Source of the DNA: Gammaproteobacteria bacterium
GTDB lineage: Bacteria > Pseudomonadota > Gammaproteobacteria > Enterobacterales > Alteromonadaceae
Direction: 5' to 3'
DNA: 64,000 bases
Assembly: GCA_018826295.1 (NCBI GenBank)
Contig: JAHJZX010000001.1
Location: 1-64,000 of the forward strand
Position numbers and translations under genes: made by a program. Each line of letters begins with the position of its first letter. The first letter of the stretch is position 1. Shown here one piece after another: positions 53,992-62,862 of this stretch. The notes under the pieces were generated by a model. That model did no database searches, was not told the DNA's origin, and saw only the letters and a program-made list of their open reading frames with translations.

Positions 53992-55032
53992 ATGTCAGTA
54001 AAAAGTATGCAAGTTAAAGATTTCTCATTTGAGCTGCCTGAGCAGCTGATCGCCCGTTTCCCCAAAGCTGAGCGCTCGTCCAGCCGCTTGCTGGCGCTGG
54101 ATAAACACAGCGGTGCGTTACAACATCATATTTTTAAAGATCTGGCAGACTTTCTGCAGCCTGGTGATTTGCTGGTATTTAACAATACCAAGGTGATACC
54201 TGCGCGTTTGTTTGGCCAGAAAGCCTCTGGCGGCAAAGTTGAAGTGCTGGTAGAGCGCATGCTGGATAATAAACGCTTTTTGGCGCACGTGCGGGCCAGC
54301 AAGGCGCCTAAGCCCGGCACTGAGTTAGTGCTGGAAGGCGCCGCCAAAGTCATAATGAACCAGCGACATGACGAATTGTTTGAGTTAGAGGTTATCGGCG
54401 ATGAGCCGGTATTAGACATGCTGGAACGGTTAGGCCATATGCCGTTACCGCCTTATATCGACCGGCCGGACACCGAAGAAGACAAAGCGCGTTACCAGAC
54501 GGTGTATAACGAAAAGCCAGGTGCGGTAGCGGCACCTACCGCCGGTTTACACTTTGATCAACCGCTGCTGGATAAGCTAACAGCCAAAGGCGTTGAATTT
54601 GCCTATGTCACCTTGCACGTTGGTGCCGGTACCTTTCAGCCGGTACGGGTAGACAACGTACTGGAGCATAAGATGCACGCCGAATATATCGAGGTACCAC
54701 AACAGGTGGTCGATGCGGTAGCTGCCTGTAAAGCGCGTGGCAACAAAGTTGTGGCTGTGGGCACAACGTCGGTGCGCTCACTGGAGGCTGCCGCGCAGCA
54801 GGGTGGCGGTAAGTTGGTGGCTTATAACGGCGATACGCAGATCTTTATCTACCCCGGCTATACATTTAACGTGATAGATGCGCTTATTACTAACTTTCAC
54901 TTGCCGGAATCTACATTGATTATGCTGGTATCTGCATTTAGCAGCCGCGAACATGTAATGAACGCTTATAAAACTGCAATAGCTGAGCAGTACCGGTTTT
55001 ACTCTTATGGCGATGCGATGTTTATCCGATAG
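53992..55032 (+). CDS. queA: tRNA preQ1(34) S-adenosylmethionine ribosyltransferase-isomerase
   Basis: About 346 residues. Transfers and rearranges the ribose of SAM onto preQ1 in tRNA to give epoxyqueuosine, late in queuosine synthesis. The E. coli-like blocks are [58 protein letters not shown] and [12 protein letters not shown]. The ATG at 53992 has AAGGA 7 bp upstream; an internal ATG at 54007 matches the E. coli N-terminus but lacks a ribosome site, and the upstream ATG at 53935 is too far out. tgt, the enzyme acting earlier in the same pathway, follows after a 279-bp structured gap. Confidence 0.94.
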   Translation: MSVKSMQVKDFSFELPEQLIARFPKAERSSSRLLALDKHSGALQHHIFKDLADFLQPGDLLVFNNTKVIPARLFGQKASGGKVEVLVERMLDNKRFLAHVRASKAPKPGTELVLEGAAKVIMNQRHDELFELEVIGDEPVLDMLERLGHMPLPPYIDRPDTEEDKARYQTVYNEKPGAVAAPTAGLHFDQPLLDKLTAKGVEFAYVTLHVGAGTFQPVRVDNVLEHKMHAEYIEVPQQVVDAVAACKARGNKVVAVGTTSVRSLEAAAQQGGGKLVAYNGDTQIFIYPGYTFNVIDALITNFHLPESTLIMLVSAFSSREHVMNAYKTAIAEQYRFYSYGDAMFIR

Positions 55033-55093
55033 AGCGTTTTACAGTTGATAAAAGCTGCAGCAGGGAAATGCTAACACGACGTCGACCTCGACG

Positions 55094-55205
55094 AAGCCGG
55101 TGCCGGGTGTTCTTATGTAGCAGCGGCAGGGATGCCGCGCAGGCTGAGACAGCACAGGGATGTGCTGTTGAAGGCGGCGAAATAAGAATTTCCCGGCACC
55201 GGCTT
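55094..55205. repeat. Structured intergenic element A (two hairpins in a closing stem)
   Basis: A 14-bp closing stem is formed by AAGCCGGTGCCGGG (55094–55107) and CCCGGCACCGGCTT (55192–55205). Next, TTCTTAT (55110) pairs with ATAAGAA (55182). Inside are two hairpins, each with a GGGA loop closed by A–T: GCGGCA/TGCCGC (55123–55138) and ACAGCACA/TGTGCTGT (55149–55168). It lies between queA and tgt and is not coding. The design matches element B at 60132. Confidence 0.75.
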
Positions 55206-55263
55206 TTGCACCAGGTTAGACGCATTCATAGTCGTTTAGCTTATCGCGTTTAAGCTGCTATAA

Positions 55264-56451
<1,188 letters not shown>

Positions 56452-56474
56452 TAATCACAATTAAGGGGACACTT

Positions 56475-56816
56475 ATGAGTTTATTTATCAACAATGCCTA
56501 TGCTCAGGCAGCTCCGGGCGCACAACCACAAGGTGGTGGCTGGGATCTTATTATCATGCTGGTGGCCTTCGGTCTGATTTTCTACTTCCTGATCTACCGT
56601 CCGCAGGCAAAACGGGTAAAAGAGCACCGTAACCTGATGTCAGCGCTGGCAAAAGGCGATGAAGTGTTAACCCAGGGTGGTTTAGTGGGCCGTATCAGTA
56701 AAATTGCTGACGATAAAGACTTTGTTGTTATCGCCCTGAACGACACCACTGAAGTTACTGTACAAAAAGCCTCAGTCAGCGCCGTGCTGCCAAAAGGCAC
56801 GTTAAAATCTCTGTAA
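56475..56816 (+). CDS. yajC: Sec translocase accessory subunit YajC
   Basis: 113 residues. One N-terminal membrane helix (LIIMLVAFGLIFYFLIYRPQAKR, about 25–47) precedes a small soluble domain with KGDEVLTQGGLVGRISKI. It is part of the SecDF-YajC complex that aids protein export. AAGGGG lies 9 bp before the ATG. It sits 20 bp after tgt and 19 bp before secD, the conserved gene order. Confidence 0.96.
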   Translation: MSLFINNAYAQAAPGAQPQGGGWDLIIMLVAFGLIFYFLIYRPQAKRVKEHRNLMSALAKGDEVLTQGGLVGRISKIADDKDFVVIALNDTTEVTVQKASVSAVLPKGTLKSL

Positions 56817-56835
56817 GCAGCAAAAGGACCGCAAG

Positions 56836-58689
56836 GTGTTAAATCAAAACCCGTTGTGGCGTTACTTAGTGGTAATCAGCGTTTTGCTGGTTGCCCTGTT
56901 GTATGCGCTGCCCAATTTATATCCGGAAGATCCGGCGCTGAACATCAGTGCTACCCGTGGTGGCGTGGTAAGTGAGCAAGCCCGTACTGAGCTGGCGCAG
57001 AGCTTTGCGGCGGCCAATATCGGTGTCAAATCGGTTGAGCTTAATGATGGCCAAATCCTGGCGCGCTTTAGCAGCACTGAAGATCAACTGCAGGCCCGTG
57101 AAATTGCCGCACAAACGCTGGGTGCTAACTATGTTACTGCGTTGAATCTGGCTCCGGCGACACCAGACTGGTTAACTGCCATTGGCGCCTCGCCAATGAA
57201 TCTGGGCCTGGATTTACGCGGTGGTGTGCATTTCCTGATGGCGGTGGATATGAAAGCCGCGCTGGATAAAAACGTCAACGATATGGTGCAAACCTTTCGC
57301 GCCGATCTGCGTGAAGATAAAATCCGCTACCGTAGCGTGCAGCCAGATCTGGCCAATAGCCGGGTTATTTTAACCCTGCGTGAAGCTGCCGATGCCGTTG
57401 CTGCCGAAGCCGCGTTAAAACAGCGTGATCGCGAGCTGGTATTCAGCCAGGGTAGCGATGAGCTGACATTGTTGGTCGGTATCAGCGAAATTCGCTTAAA
57501 AGAAATCCGCGAATATGCGCTGGAACAAAACATCACTATTATCCGTAACCGGGTTAATGAAATTGGTGTGGCTGAGCCGCTGGTGCAGCGTCAGGGCGCC
57601 GATCGCATCGTGGTGCAACTGCCGGGCGTACAGGATACTGCTACTGCGAAAGAGATTCTCGGTGCTACCGCATCGCTGGAGTTTCGTTTAGTAGATGAAG
57701 AGGGCGATTTAGCCGCCGCGCTGGAAGGCCGTGTGCCGCCTAATGCCGAGCTGTATTACACCCGTGATGGCCGGCCGTTATTGCTGGAAAAACGCATTAT
57801 GTTAACCGGTGAGCATATCACTGGCGCTAACTCAGCGTTTGACGAATACAGCCGGCCGCAGGTAAGCATTAAACTGGATGCCAAAGGCGGCAATATGTTG
57901 TCGGCGGCGACGCGCGACAGCATTGGCCGGCGCATGGCGTCGGTGTTTATTGAATATAAACCCGGCACCGAAATTGGTGCAGATGGCAACCCGGTGCTGA
58001 TTAAGCAGCAGGAAGTGATTAACGACGCCACTATTCAGGCGCGCTTAGGCCGTGATTTCCGCATTACCGGTATCGACTCACCGGGTGAGGCGCAAAACCT
58101 GGCTACTTTACTACGCGCCGGTGCGCTGATTGCACCAATTCAGATCATAGAAGAACGCACCATAGGCCCGAGCCTGGGTAAAGAAAATATCGATCTTGGT
58201 GTAACTGCTATTCAGTGGGGCATGGTCGCCGTGCTGGTGTTTATGGTGATTTACTATAAAGCCTTCGGCATGGTTGCTAACGTGGCCCTGGTAGCAAACC
58301 TGGTACTGATTGTCGGTGTAATGTCGATGATCCCGGGCGCAACGCTAACCTTGCCGGGTATGGCGGGTATTGTCTTAACGGTAGGTATGGCAGTCGATGC
58401 TAACGTGCTGATATTCGAGCGTATTCGTGAAGAATTAGCCGAAGGCCGCTCAGTGCAGCAGGCCATACATCAGGGTTATGATCGCGCCTTTGCCACTATT
58501 GCCGACTCTAATATCACCACCTTGTTAGTGGCGTTAATTTTGTTTGGTATTGGTACCGGCCCGGTTAAAGGCTTCGCGGTAACATTGGCTATTGGTATTT
58601 TAACCTCGATTTTCACGGCAGTAGTGGGTACCCGCTTGCTGGTTAACCTGTTCTGGGGCGGTCGCCGCCTGCAGTCATTGCCGATATAA
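56836..58689 (+). CDS. secD: Protein translocase subunit SecD
   Basis: 617 residues. One N-terminal helix and a large periplasmic head (about 30–450; LDLRGGVHFLMAVDMKAAL, RNRVNEIGVAEPLVQRQG and DRIVVQLPGVQD are family motifs) are followed by five membrane helices with GMVAVLVFMVIYYKAFG and MAVDANVLIFERIREEL (the proton-path aspartate region). It pulls exported proteins through SecYEG using the proton gradient. The GTG at 56836 has AGGA 7 bp upstream. secF follows after 10 bases. Confidence 0.97.
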   Translation: MLNQNPLWRYLVVISVLLVALLYALPNLYPEDPALNISATRGGVVSEQARTELAQSFAAANIGVKSVELNDGQILARFSSTEDQLQAREIAAQTLGANYVTALNLAPATPDWLTAIGASPMNLGLDLRGGVHFLMAVDMKAALDKNVNDMVQTFRADLREDKIRYRSVQPDLANSRVILTLREAADAVAAEAALKQRDRELVFSQGSDELTLLVGISEIRLKEIREYALEQNITIIRNRVNEIGVAEPLVQRQGADRIVVQLPGVQDTATAKEILGATASLEFRLVDEEGDLAAALEGRVPPNAELYYTRDGRPLLLEKRIMLTGEHITGANSAFDEYSRPQVSIKLDAKGGNMLSAATRDSIGRRMASVFIEYKPGTEIGADGNPVLIKQQEVINDATIQARLGRDFRITGIDSPGEAQNLATLLRAGALIAPIQIIEERTIGPSLGKENIDLGVTAIQWGMVAVLVFMVIYYKAFGMVANVALVANLVLIVGVMSMIPGATLTLPGMAGIVLTVGMAVDANVLIFERIREELAEGRSVQQAIHQGYDRAFATIADSNITTLLVALILFGIGTGPVKGFAVTLAIGILTSIFTAVVGTRLLVNLFWGGRRLQSLPI

Positions 58690-58699
58690 GGATTTCAGC

Positions 58700-59647
58700 A
58701 TGCAAGTATTTTCGTTTACCCAGCCGCTGAACTTTATGCGGTTAAAATGGCCAGCCATAGCGCTGTCTGTGCTGCTGATTATTGGCTCTTTAGTGTCTTT
58801 TGCTACTAAAGGCATTAACTGGGGCCTGGATTTTACCGGTGGTACTGTTATTGAAGTGGGCTTTGCCCAACCGGCAGACTTACCGGCTGTGCGCCAGACA
58901 CTGACCGCCGCCGGCTATGGTGATGCGGTAGTACAGCTGTTTGGTACCAGCCGTGATGTGTTAATCCGTGTGCCATTGCGTACGGATATTGATCAGTCTA
59001 CGCTGGGCGATAGCGTCATTAAGGCGTTAAACGCCGCCCAGGCTGAACCGGTGACCATGCGTCGTATTGAGTTTGTTGGCCCCAGTGTTGGCCAGGAACT
59101 AAAAGAAGACGGTGGCCTGGCAATGCTGGTGGCACTGATCGGTATCTTGTTATACGTTACGATGCGCTTTGAATGGCGTTTATCGGTAGGCGCAGTCGCG
59201 GCGTTGTTTCACGACGTCACGCTGACCATGGGCTTGTTCTCGGTGTTGCAACTGGAATTTGACCTGACAGTGTTAGCGGCAATACTGGCGCTTATTGGTT
59301 ATTCAATAAACGATACCATCGTTGTGTTTGACCGCATCCGTGAGTGCTTTCGTAAACTGCGTGATACCAGTGTCGACGACACCATTAACGATGCCATTAC
59401 CGCAACGTTAAACCGTACCGTTATTACCTCATTAACCACAGTGTTGGTGTTGGTGGTGCTGTTTTATATGGGCGGGGCGTTAATTCATGGTTTTGCTACG
59501 GCCTTGTTGTTTGGTATTGCCATTGGTACTTATTCATCGGTGTATGTCGCCAGTGCGATAGCGGAAATTCTCGGCATTAGCCGTGAAGATATGCTGCCAC
59601 CGCCGCCGATTGAGAAAGAAGGCGAAAATACCGACGCCTTGCTGTAA
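58700..59647 (+). CDS. secF: Protein translocase subunit SecF
   Basis: 315 residues. A first helix and a periplasmic region (NWGLDFTGGTVIEVGF) are followed by five membrane helices, with VGPSVGQELKEDGG and GYSINDTIVVFDRIRE (SecF signature). It forms the SecDF-YajC complex with its upstream neighbours. A strong terminator follows, closing the tgt-yajC-secD-secF unit. Confidence 0.97.
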   Translation: MQVFSFTQPLNFMRLKWPAIALSVLLIIGSLVSFATKGINWGLDFTGGTVIEVGFAQPADLPAVRQTLTAAGYGDAVVQLFGTSRDVLIRVPLRTDIDQSTLGDSVIKALNAAQAEPVTMRRIEFVGPSVGQELKEDGGLAMLVALIGILLYVTMRFEWRLSVGAVAALFHDVTLTMGLFSVLQLEFDLTVLAAILALIGYSINDTIVVFDRIRECFRKLRDTSVDDTINDAITATLNRTVITSLTTVLVLVVLFYMGGALIHGFATALLFGIAIGTYSSVYVASAIAEILGISREDMLPPPPIEKEGENTDALL

Positions 59648-59666
59648 TTACGCGGCTAAAGATGCT

Positions 59667-59698
59667 AAAAATGCCAGTCACTGACTGGCATTTTTTTT
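59667..59698 (+). terminator. Terminator after secF
   Basis: A 13-bp stem, AAAAATGCCAGTC with GACTGGCATTTTT around ACT, runs into eight T residues. Confidence 0.95.
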
Positions 59699-59709
59699 GG
59701 ATAACGCAA

Positions 59710-60084
59710 ATGAGTAAACAGCATGCCCCCGGTTTTTTGGCCCTGGTAGAGCAAGCCAAAGCGCAGATTAACGAAATTAGCATTACCGAGCTGCAACAGC
59801 ATAATCAACCTTATGTGTTGCTGGATATCCGCGAAGATCACGAATGGGCCGCCGGCCATCTGCCAGAGGCAATGCATTTGGGTAAAGGCATTATTGAGCG
59901 CGATATTGAGCAAACCGTAGCAGATAAAAAGCAAAAAATCGTGTTGTACTGTGGTGGCGGTTACCGCTCGGCGTTGTCGGCGCAAACGCTGCAGCAGATG
60001 GGGTATCAGAATGTGTTTAGCTTAATTGGTGGTTACCGGGAGTGGTGCGAGCGTAAGTTACCGGTAGAAGTGCCGAAACCCTAA
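59710..60084 (+). CDS. Rhodanese-domain sulfurtransferase
   Basis: 124 residues, a single rhodanese domain. The persulfide-forming cysteine is C81 in YCGGGYRSALSAQTL, with DIREDHEWAAGHLPEAMHLGKG in the N-terminal half and GGYREWCERKLPVE at the end. It may donate sulfur or detoxify; the physiological partner is unknown. The ATG at 59710 lies just past the secF terminator; an in-frame ATG at 59662 falls before the terminator hairpin and is rejected. It is cytoplasmic, with no signal peptide. Confidence 0.9.
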   Translation: MSKQHAPGFLALVEQAKAQINEISITELQQHNQPYVLLDIREDHEWAAGHLPEAMHLGKGIIERDIEQTVADKKQKIVLYCGGGYRSALSAQTLQQMGYQNVFSLIGGYREWCERKLPVEVPKP

Positions 60085-60131
60085 CGCAGGTTATTTAACT
60101 GCTAGTGAGTCAGCAAAGTTGAACTTGGCTT

Positions 60132-60228
60132 CAGGTTACAACACCCGCTGTGCTCGCCACAGCAACTCGCAAGCCATCCATGGCTTGCTCAGACACTTTG
60201 TGGCTGCGCGCATCGGGGTTCTAACCTG
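60132..60228. repeat. Structured intergenic element B (two hairpins in a closing stem)
   Basis: CAGGTTA (60132–60138) pairs with TAACCTG (60222–60228); the stem can continue inward with one mismatch and a bulge. Inside are GCTGTG/CACAGC (60147–60163) and GCAAGCCA/TGGCTTGC with a TCCA loop (60169–60188). On the other strand the second hairpin reads ...CCATGGATGG..., so its loop is TGGA, similar to the GGGA loops of element A. A second CGCAGGTTA at 60085 could compete with the closing arm. Confidence 0.65.
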
Positions 60229-60255
60229 CGCTATCGTGTAGCCACAGTCTTCGGT

Positions 60256-61059
60256 TTAGCGCGCTAAGGCTTCAGTCAGGTGTGGCCGGATACCTTTTAA
60301 CATAGCGGCCAGTACTTTCGGGCTGGCTGCAACAATGTTGCCGCTGCGCATCTGGTTGCTGCCACCTACGAAGTCAGATACCAAACCACCGGCTTCACGC
60401 ACAATCAGCTCGCCGGCAGCAATGTCCCATGGCTTTAAGCCAATTTCAAAGAAACCGTCAAAACGGCCGGCAGCAACATAGGCTAAATCCAGCGCCGCAG
60501 AGCCGGTACGACGTACATCGGCCGCATCGGCTAATAAGCTGCTTAACATAGCAGCGTGCGCCGGTAAATGCGTTTTGTTTTTAAACGGAAAACCGGTAGC
60601 TAAAATAGTGCCTTGCATGTCAGCCAGGTTGGTTACCCGAATACGGGTACCGTTTAACTGGGCGCCACGGCCACGGGATGCGGTAAATAGCTCACCGCGC
60701 AGTGGATCAAAGATCACTGCCTGGTCTAGTTTACCCTGATGTTTTAACGCGATAGACACCGCAAAGTGCGGAATGCCTTTAACAAAGTTGGTGGTGCCGT
60801 CCAATGGGTCAATGATCCATTGAAACTCACTGTCGCTGTTGCCGTAATCACCATGCTCTTCGCCAACAATACCGTGGGTCGGGAACGATTTTTTCAACAC
60901 CTGAACAATGGCTTGTTCAGCTTCTTTGTCAACGTTGGTGACAAAGTCATTAGTGCCTTTCTGAATTTTCTGAACCATATCTAACTGGCCACAGGCACGA
61001 GCGATCACGTTACCCGCGCTACGGGCAGCGCGAACCGCGATGTTTAACATCGGATGCAT
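60256..61059 (-). CDS. suhB: Inositol-1-monophosphatase / SuhB
   Basis: 267 residues, the length of E. coli SuhB, with start MHPMLNIAVRAARSAGN as in E. coli. The metal sites of the family are present: GEEHGD, IDPLDGTTNFVKG and KPWDIAAGELIVREAGG. Besides phosphatase activity, SuhB is known to bind RNA polymerase and help rRNA antitermination. It is transcribed alone, facing away from the TraT-like genes; the 252-bp upstream region has no feature I can name. Confidence 0.96.
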   Translation of the reverse strand: MHPMLNIAVRAARSAGNVIARACGQLDMVQKIQKGTNDFVTNVDKEAEQAIVQVLKKSFPTHGIVGEEHGDYGNSDSEFQWIIDPLDGTTNFVKGIPHFAVSIALKHQGKLDQAVIFDPLRGELFTASRGRGAQLNGTRIRVTNLADMQGTILATGFPFKNKTHLPAHAAMLSSLLADAADVRRTGSAALDLAYVAAGRFDGFFEIGLKPWDIAAGELIVREAGGLVSDFVGGSNQMRSGNIVAASPKVLAAMLKGIRPHLTEALAR

Positions 61060-61311
61060 AGTAATTACCTTATTTGAAAAGAGCAGTGTAAAATTTGGTC
61101 AAAACAGCGGCGCACATTGTAGCGGCTGCGCAGCAAAAGTAAAGGTAAAAGCAGGCTGCACGGCAAAACAGTGGCATAAAGTTACGCTTGCTTACAAAAT
61201 TGCCGCAGCAAAGCCGGGCTATTGCTATAACATTGGTGACAATATTCACAGTCCGTTCAGTAAAAAACGCCTAATTTAACGCTATTCACCTGCTATTAAG
61301 GATGCCAAACC

Positions 61312-62043
61312 ATGAAAACCTTGCTGATGTCGGCTATTGTTGTTACCACGCTGAGTTTATCCGGCTGTGGCGCCATGCATACCGCAGTGGCCAAGCGTAA
61401 TTTAGATGTGCAAACCAAGATGAGCAGCTCAATCTTTCTCGATCCGGTCGAGCCTGAGCAGCGCACTATCTATGTTGATATTCGCAATACCTCAGATAAA
61501 CCCGAGTTTGATTTAAAACCGCAAGTCATTCAAAACCTGCAGGCACGCGGTTATCAGGTGATTGACAGCCCGAAACGGGCACATTACTGGCTACAGGCTA
61601 ATGTGTTACAAGTGGGTCGTAGCAACGCCCGTGATACCAATGGAGCACTGGCTGCCGGCCCCGGCATCGCCGGTGGGGCCGTTACCGGCTACGCTATTCA
61701 CCGGGCTACCGGCGGTAGTTCAGGCGGCGCTGCTATTGGTGCTGCTGTGGGTGGTGCCGTAGTGGGCACAGTGGTGGATGCGATGGTAGAAGACGTGTAT
61801 TACAGCGTGATAACCGATATCCAGATCATGGAACGTTTTGATGGTAAGGTTAGCGAAAGCTCACAGCATCAGTTATTGCAGGGTGACAGCGGCAGCACGA
61901 CGTCAAGTTATCAACGCAGCAGCGACATGCGCAAATATCAGACCCGGGTAGTCAGCTTTGCTAATCAGGCTAATTTAAAGTGGCCTGAAGCCGAGCCGCA
62001 ACTTACGCAGGGTATGGTAAGGGCACTGGCCGGGTTATTCTAA
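61312..62043 (+). CDS. TraT-like outer-membrane lipoprotein, first copy
   Basis: 243 residues. Lipobox LSLSGC (C19). TraT family pattern (plasmid surface-exclusion and serum-resistance lipoprotein): HTAVAKRNLDVQTKMSSSIFLDPVEPEQRTIYVDIRNTSD, then a glycine-rich hydrophobic region (about 108–165), VYYSVITDIQIMER and VVSFANQANLKWPEA. Unlike plasmid TraT it is chromosomal here, with no conjugation genes nearby. The second copy starts immediately after the stop (TAA-ATG), so they are cotranslated. Confidence 0.9.
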   Translation: MKTLLMSAIVVTTLSLSGCGAMHTAVAKRNLDVQTKMSSSIFLDPVEPEQRTIYVDIRNTSDKPEFDLKPQVIQNLQARGYQVIDSPKRAHYWLQANVLQVGRSNARDTNGALAAGPGIAGGAVTGYAIHRATGGSSGGAAIGAAVGGAVVGTVVDAMVEDVYYSVITDIQIMERFDGKVSESSQHQLLQGDSGSTTSSYQRSSDMRKYQTRVVSFANQANLKWPEAEPQLTQGMVRALAGLF

Positions 62044-62862
62044 ATGCGGCTATTGCTGTTACTTTGCCTGTGTAGCCTGCTGAGCGCTTGTACTGCTGTA
62101 CATACGTCGGTAGCCAAGCGCCATTTAGATGTGCAGACCCGCATGAGCCAGACGGTGTATCTGGACCCGGTCGAGCCTGAGCTGCGAACTATTTTTTTAG
62201 ATATCCGCAATACCACGGCCGAATACCAGTTGCCGCTGGCTGAAGATGTACGCCAGTTTATGCAAAGCCGCGGTTACACCCTGACTGACTCGCCGCTGGG
62301 CGCGCAATACTGGTTGCAGGTTAATGTGCGCACGGTGTTAAAAGAGCAGCCTGGCAAAGTACTAATGCAGGAATACGGCATGACCGAGCGCGAAGTACAT
62401 GAGCTGCTGCAACCTGGCATGGCACCGCCGCCTGAGCCGGAAACCGCAGAGCAGCGTACCGAGCGTTATAACCGCAATGCGGCAGTCTTTGTTGATACCA
62501 GTATTGCCACCGATCTGGATGGCAAAGACGTGGCCCGCGCGCTACTGGTGCTGGCGGCTTTTGCCGGCGCCGAGTATATCGGCAATCAGCTGGTGCAGGA
62601 TAAGTACTACACCATGCTGACCGACATTCAGATCGCCGAACGTATTGCGCCTGACAGCGAACAAAAAGTGCAGGAGTACAGTGAGCACCAACTGCGACAA
62701 GGTGACAGTGGTGCGATAGAGCAGTTATGGCAACGTGATACGGATATGCGTAAATATCAGCTTAAAGTAGTCAGCTTTGCCAATAAGGCCAATTTGCAAT
62801 GGCAGGATGCCGAGCAGCCACTGCATCAGGGGCTGCTGCGTTCACTGGCCGGTATTTTTTAA
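62044..62862 (+). CDS. TraT-like outer-membrane lipoprotein, second copy
   Basis: 272 residues. Lipobox LLSAC (C16). The ends match the first copy (HTSVAKRHLDVQTRMSQTVYLDPVEPELRTIFLDIRNTT; LRQGDSGAIEQLWQRDTDMRKYQLKVVSFANKANLQW). The middle differs: the glycine-rich stretch is replaced by a longer charged region (EYGMTEREVHELLQPG, PEPETAEQRTERY) and a short hydrophobic segment (LLVLAAFAGAEYIGNQ). The pair thus arose by duplication with divergence of the membrane part. It overlaps the convergent YbdG gene by 4 bp. Confidence 0.87.
   Translation: MRLLLLLCLCSLLSACTAVHTSVAKRHLDVQTRMSQTVYLDPVEPELRTIFLDIRNTTAEYQLPLAEDVRQFMQSRGYTLTDSPLGAQYWLQVNVRTVLKEQPGKVLMQEYGMTEREVHELLQPGMAPPPEPETAEQRTERYNRNAAVFVDTSIATDLDGKDVARALLVLAAFAGAEYIGNQLVQDKYYTMLTDIQIAERIAPDSEQKVQEYSEHQLRQGDSGAIEQLWQRDTDMRKYQLKVVSFANKANLQWQDAEQPLHQGLLRSLAGIF

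Noticed and set aside
55068-55253. Small plus-strand frame between queA and tgt
   Set aside because: The stretch is almost entirely inverted repeats; the frame is a by-product of the folded element.
61312-62862. Plasmid or conjugative element signalled by TraT-like genes
   Set aside because: There are no transfer, replication or integrase genes nearby, and the flanks are housekeeping genes (suhB, ybdG).
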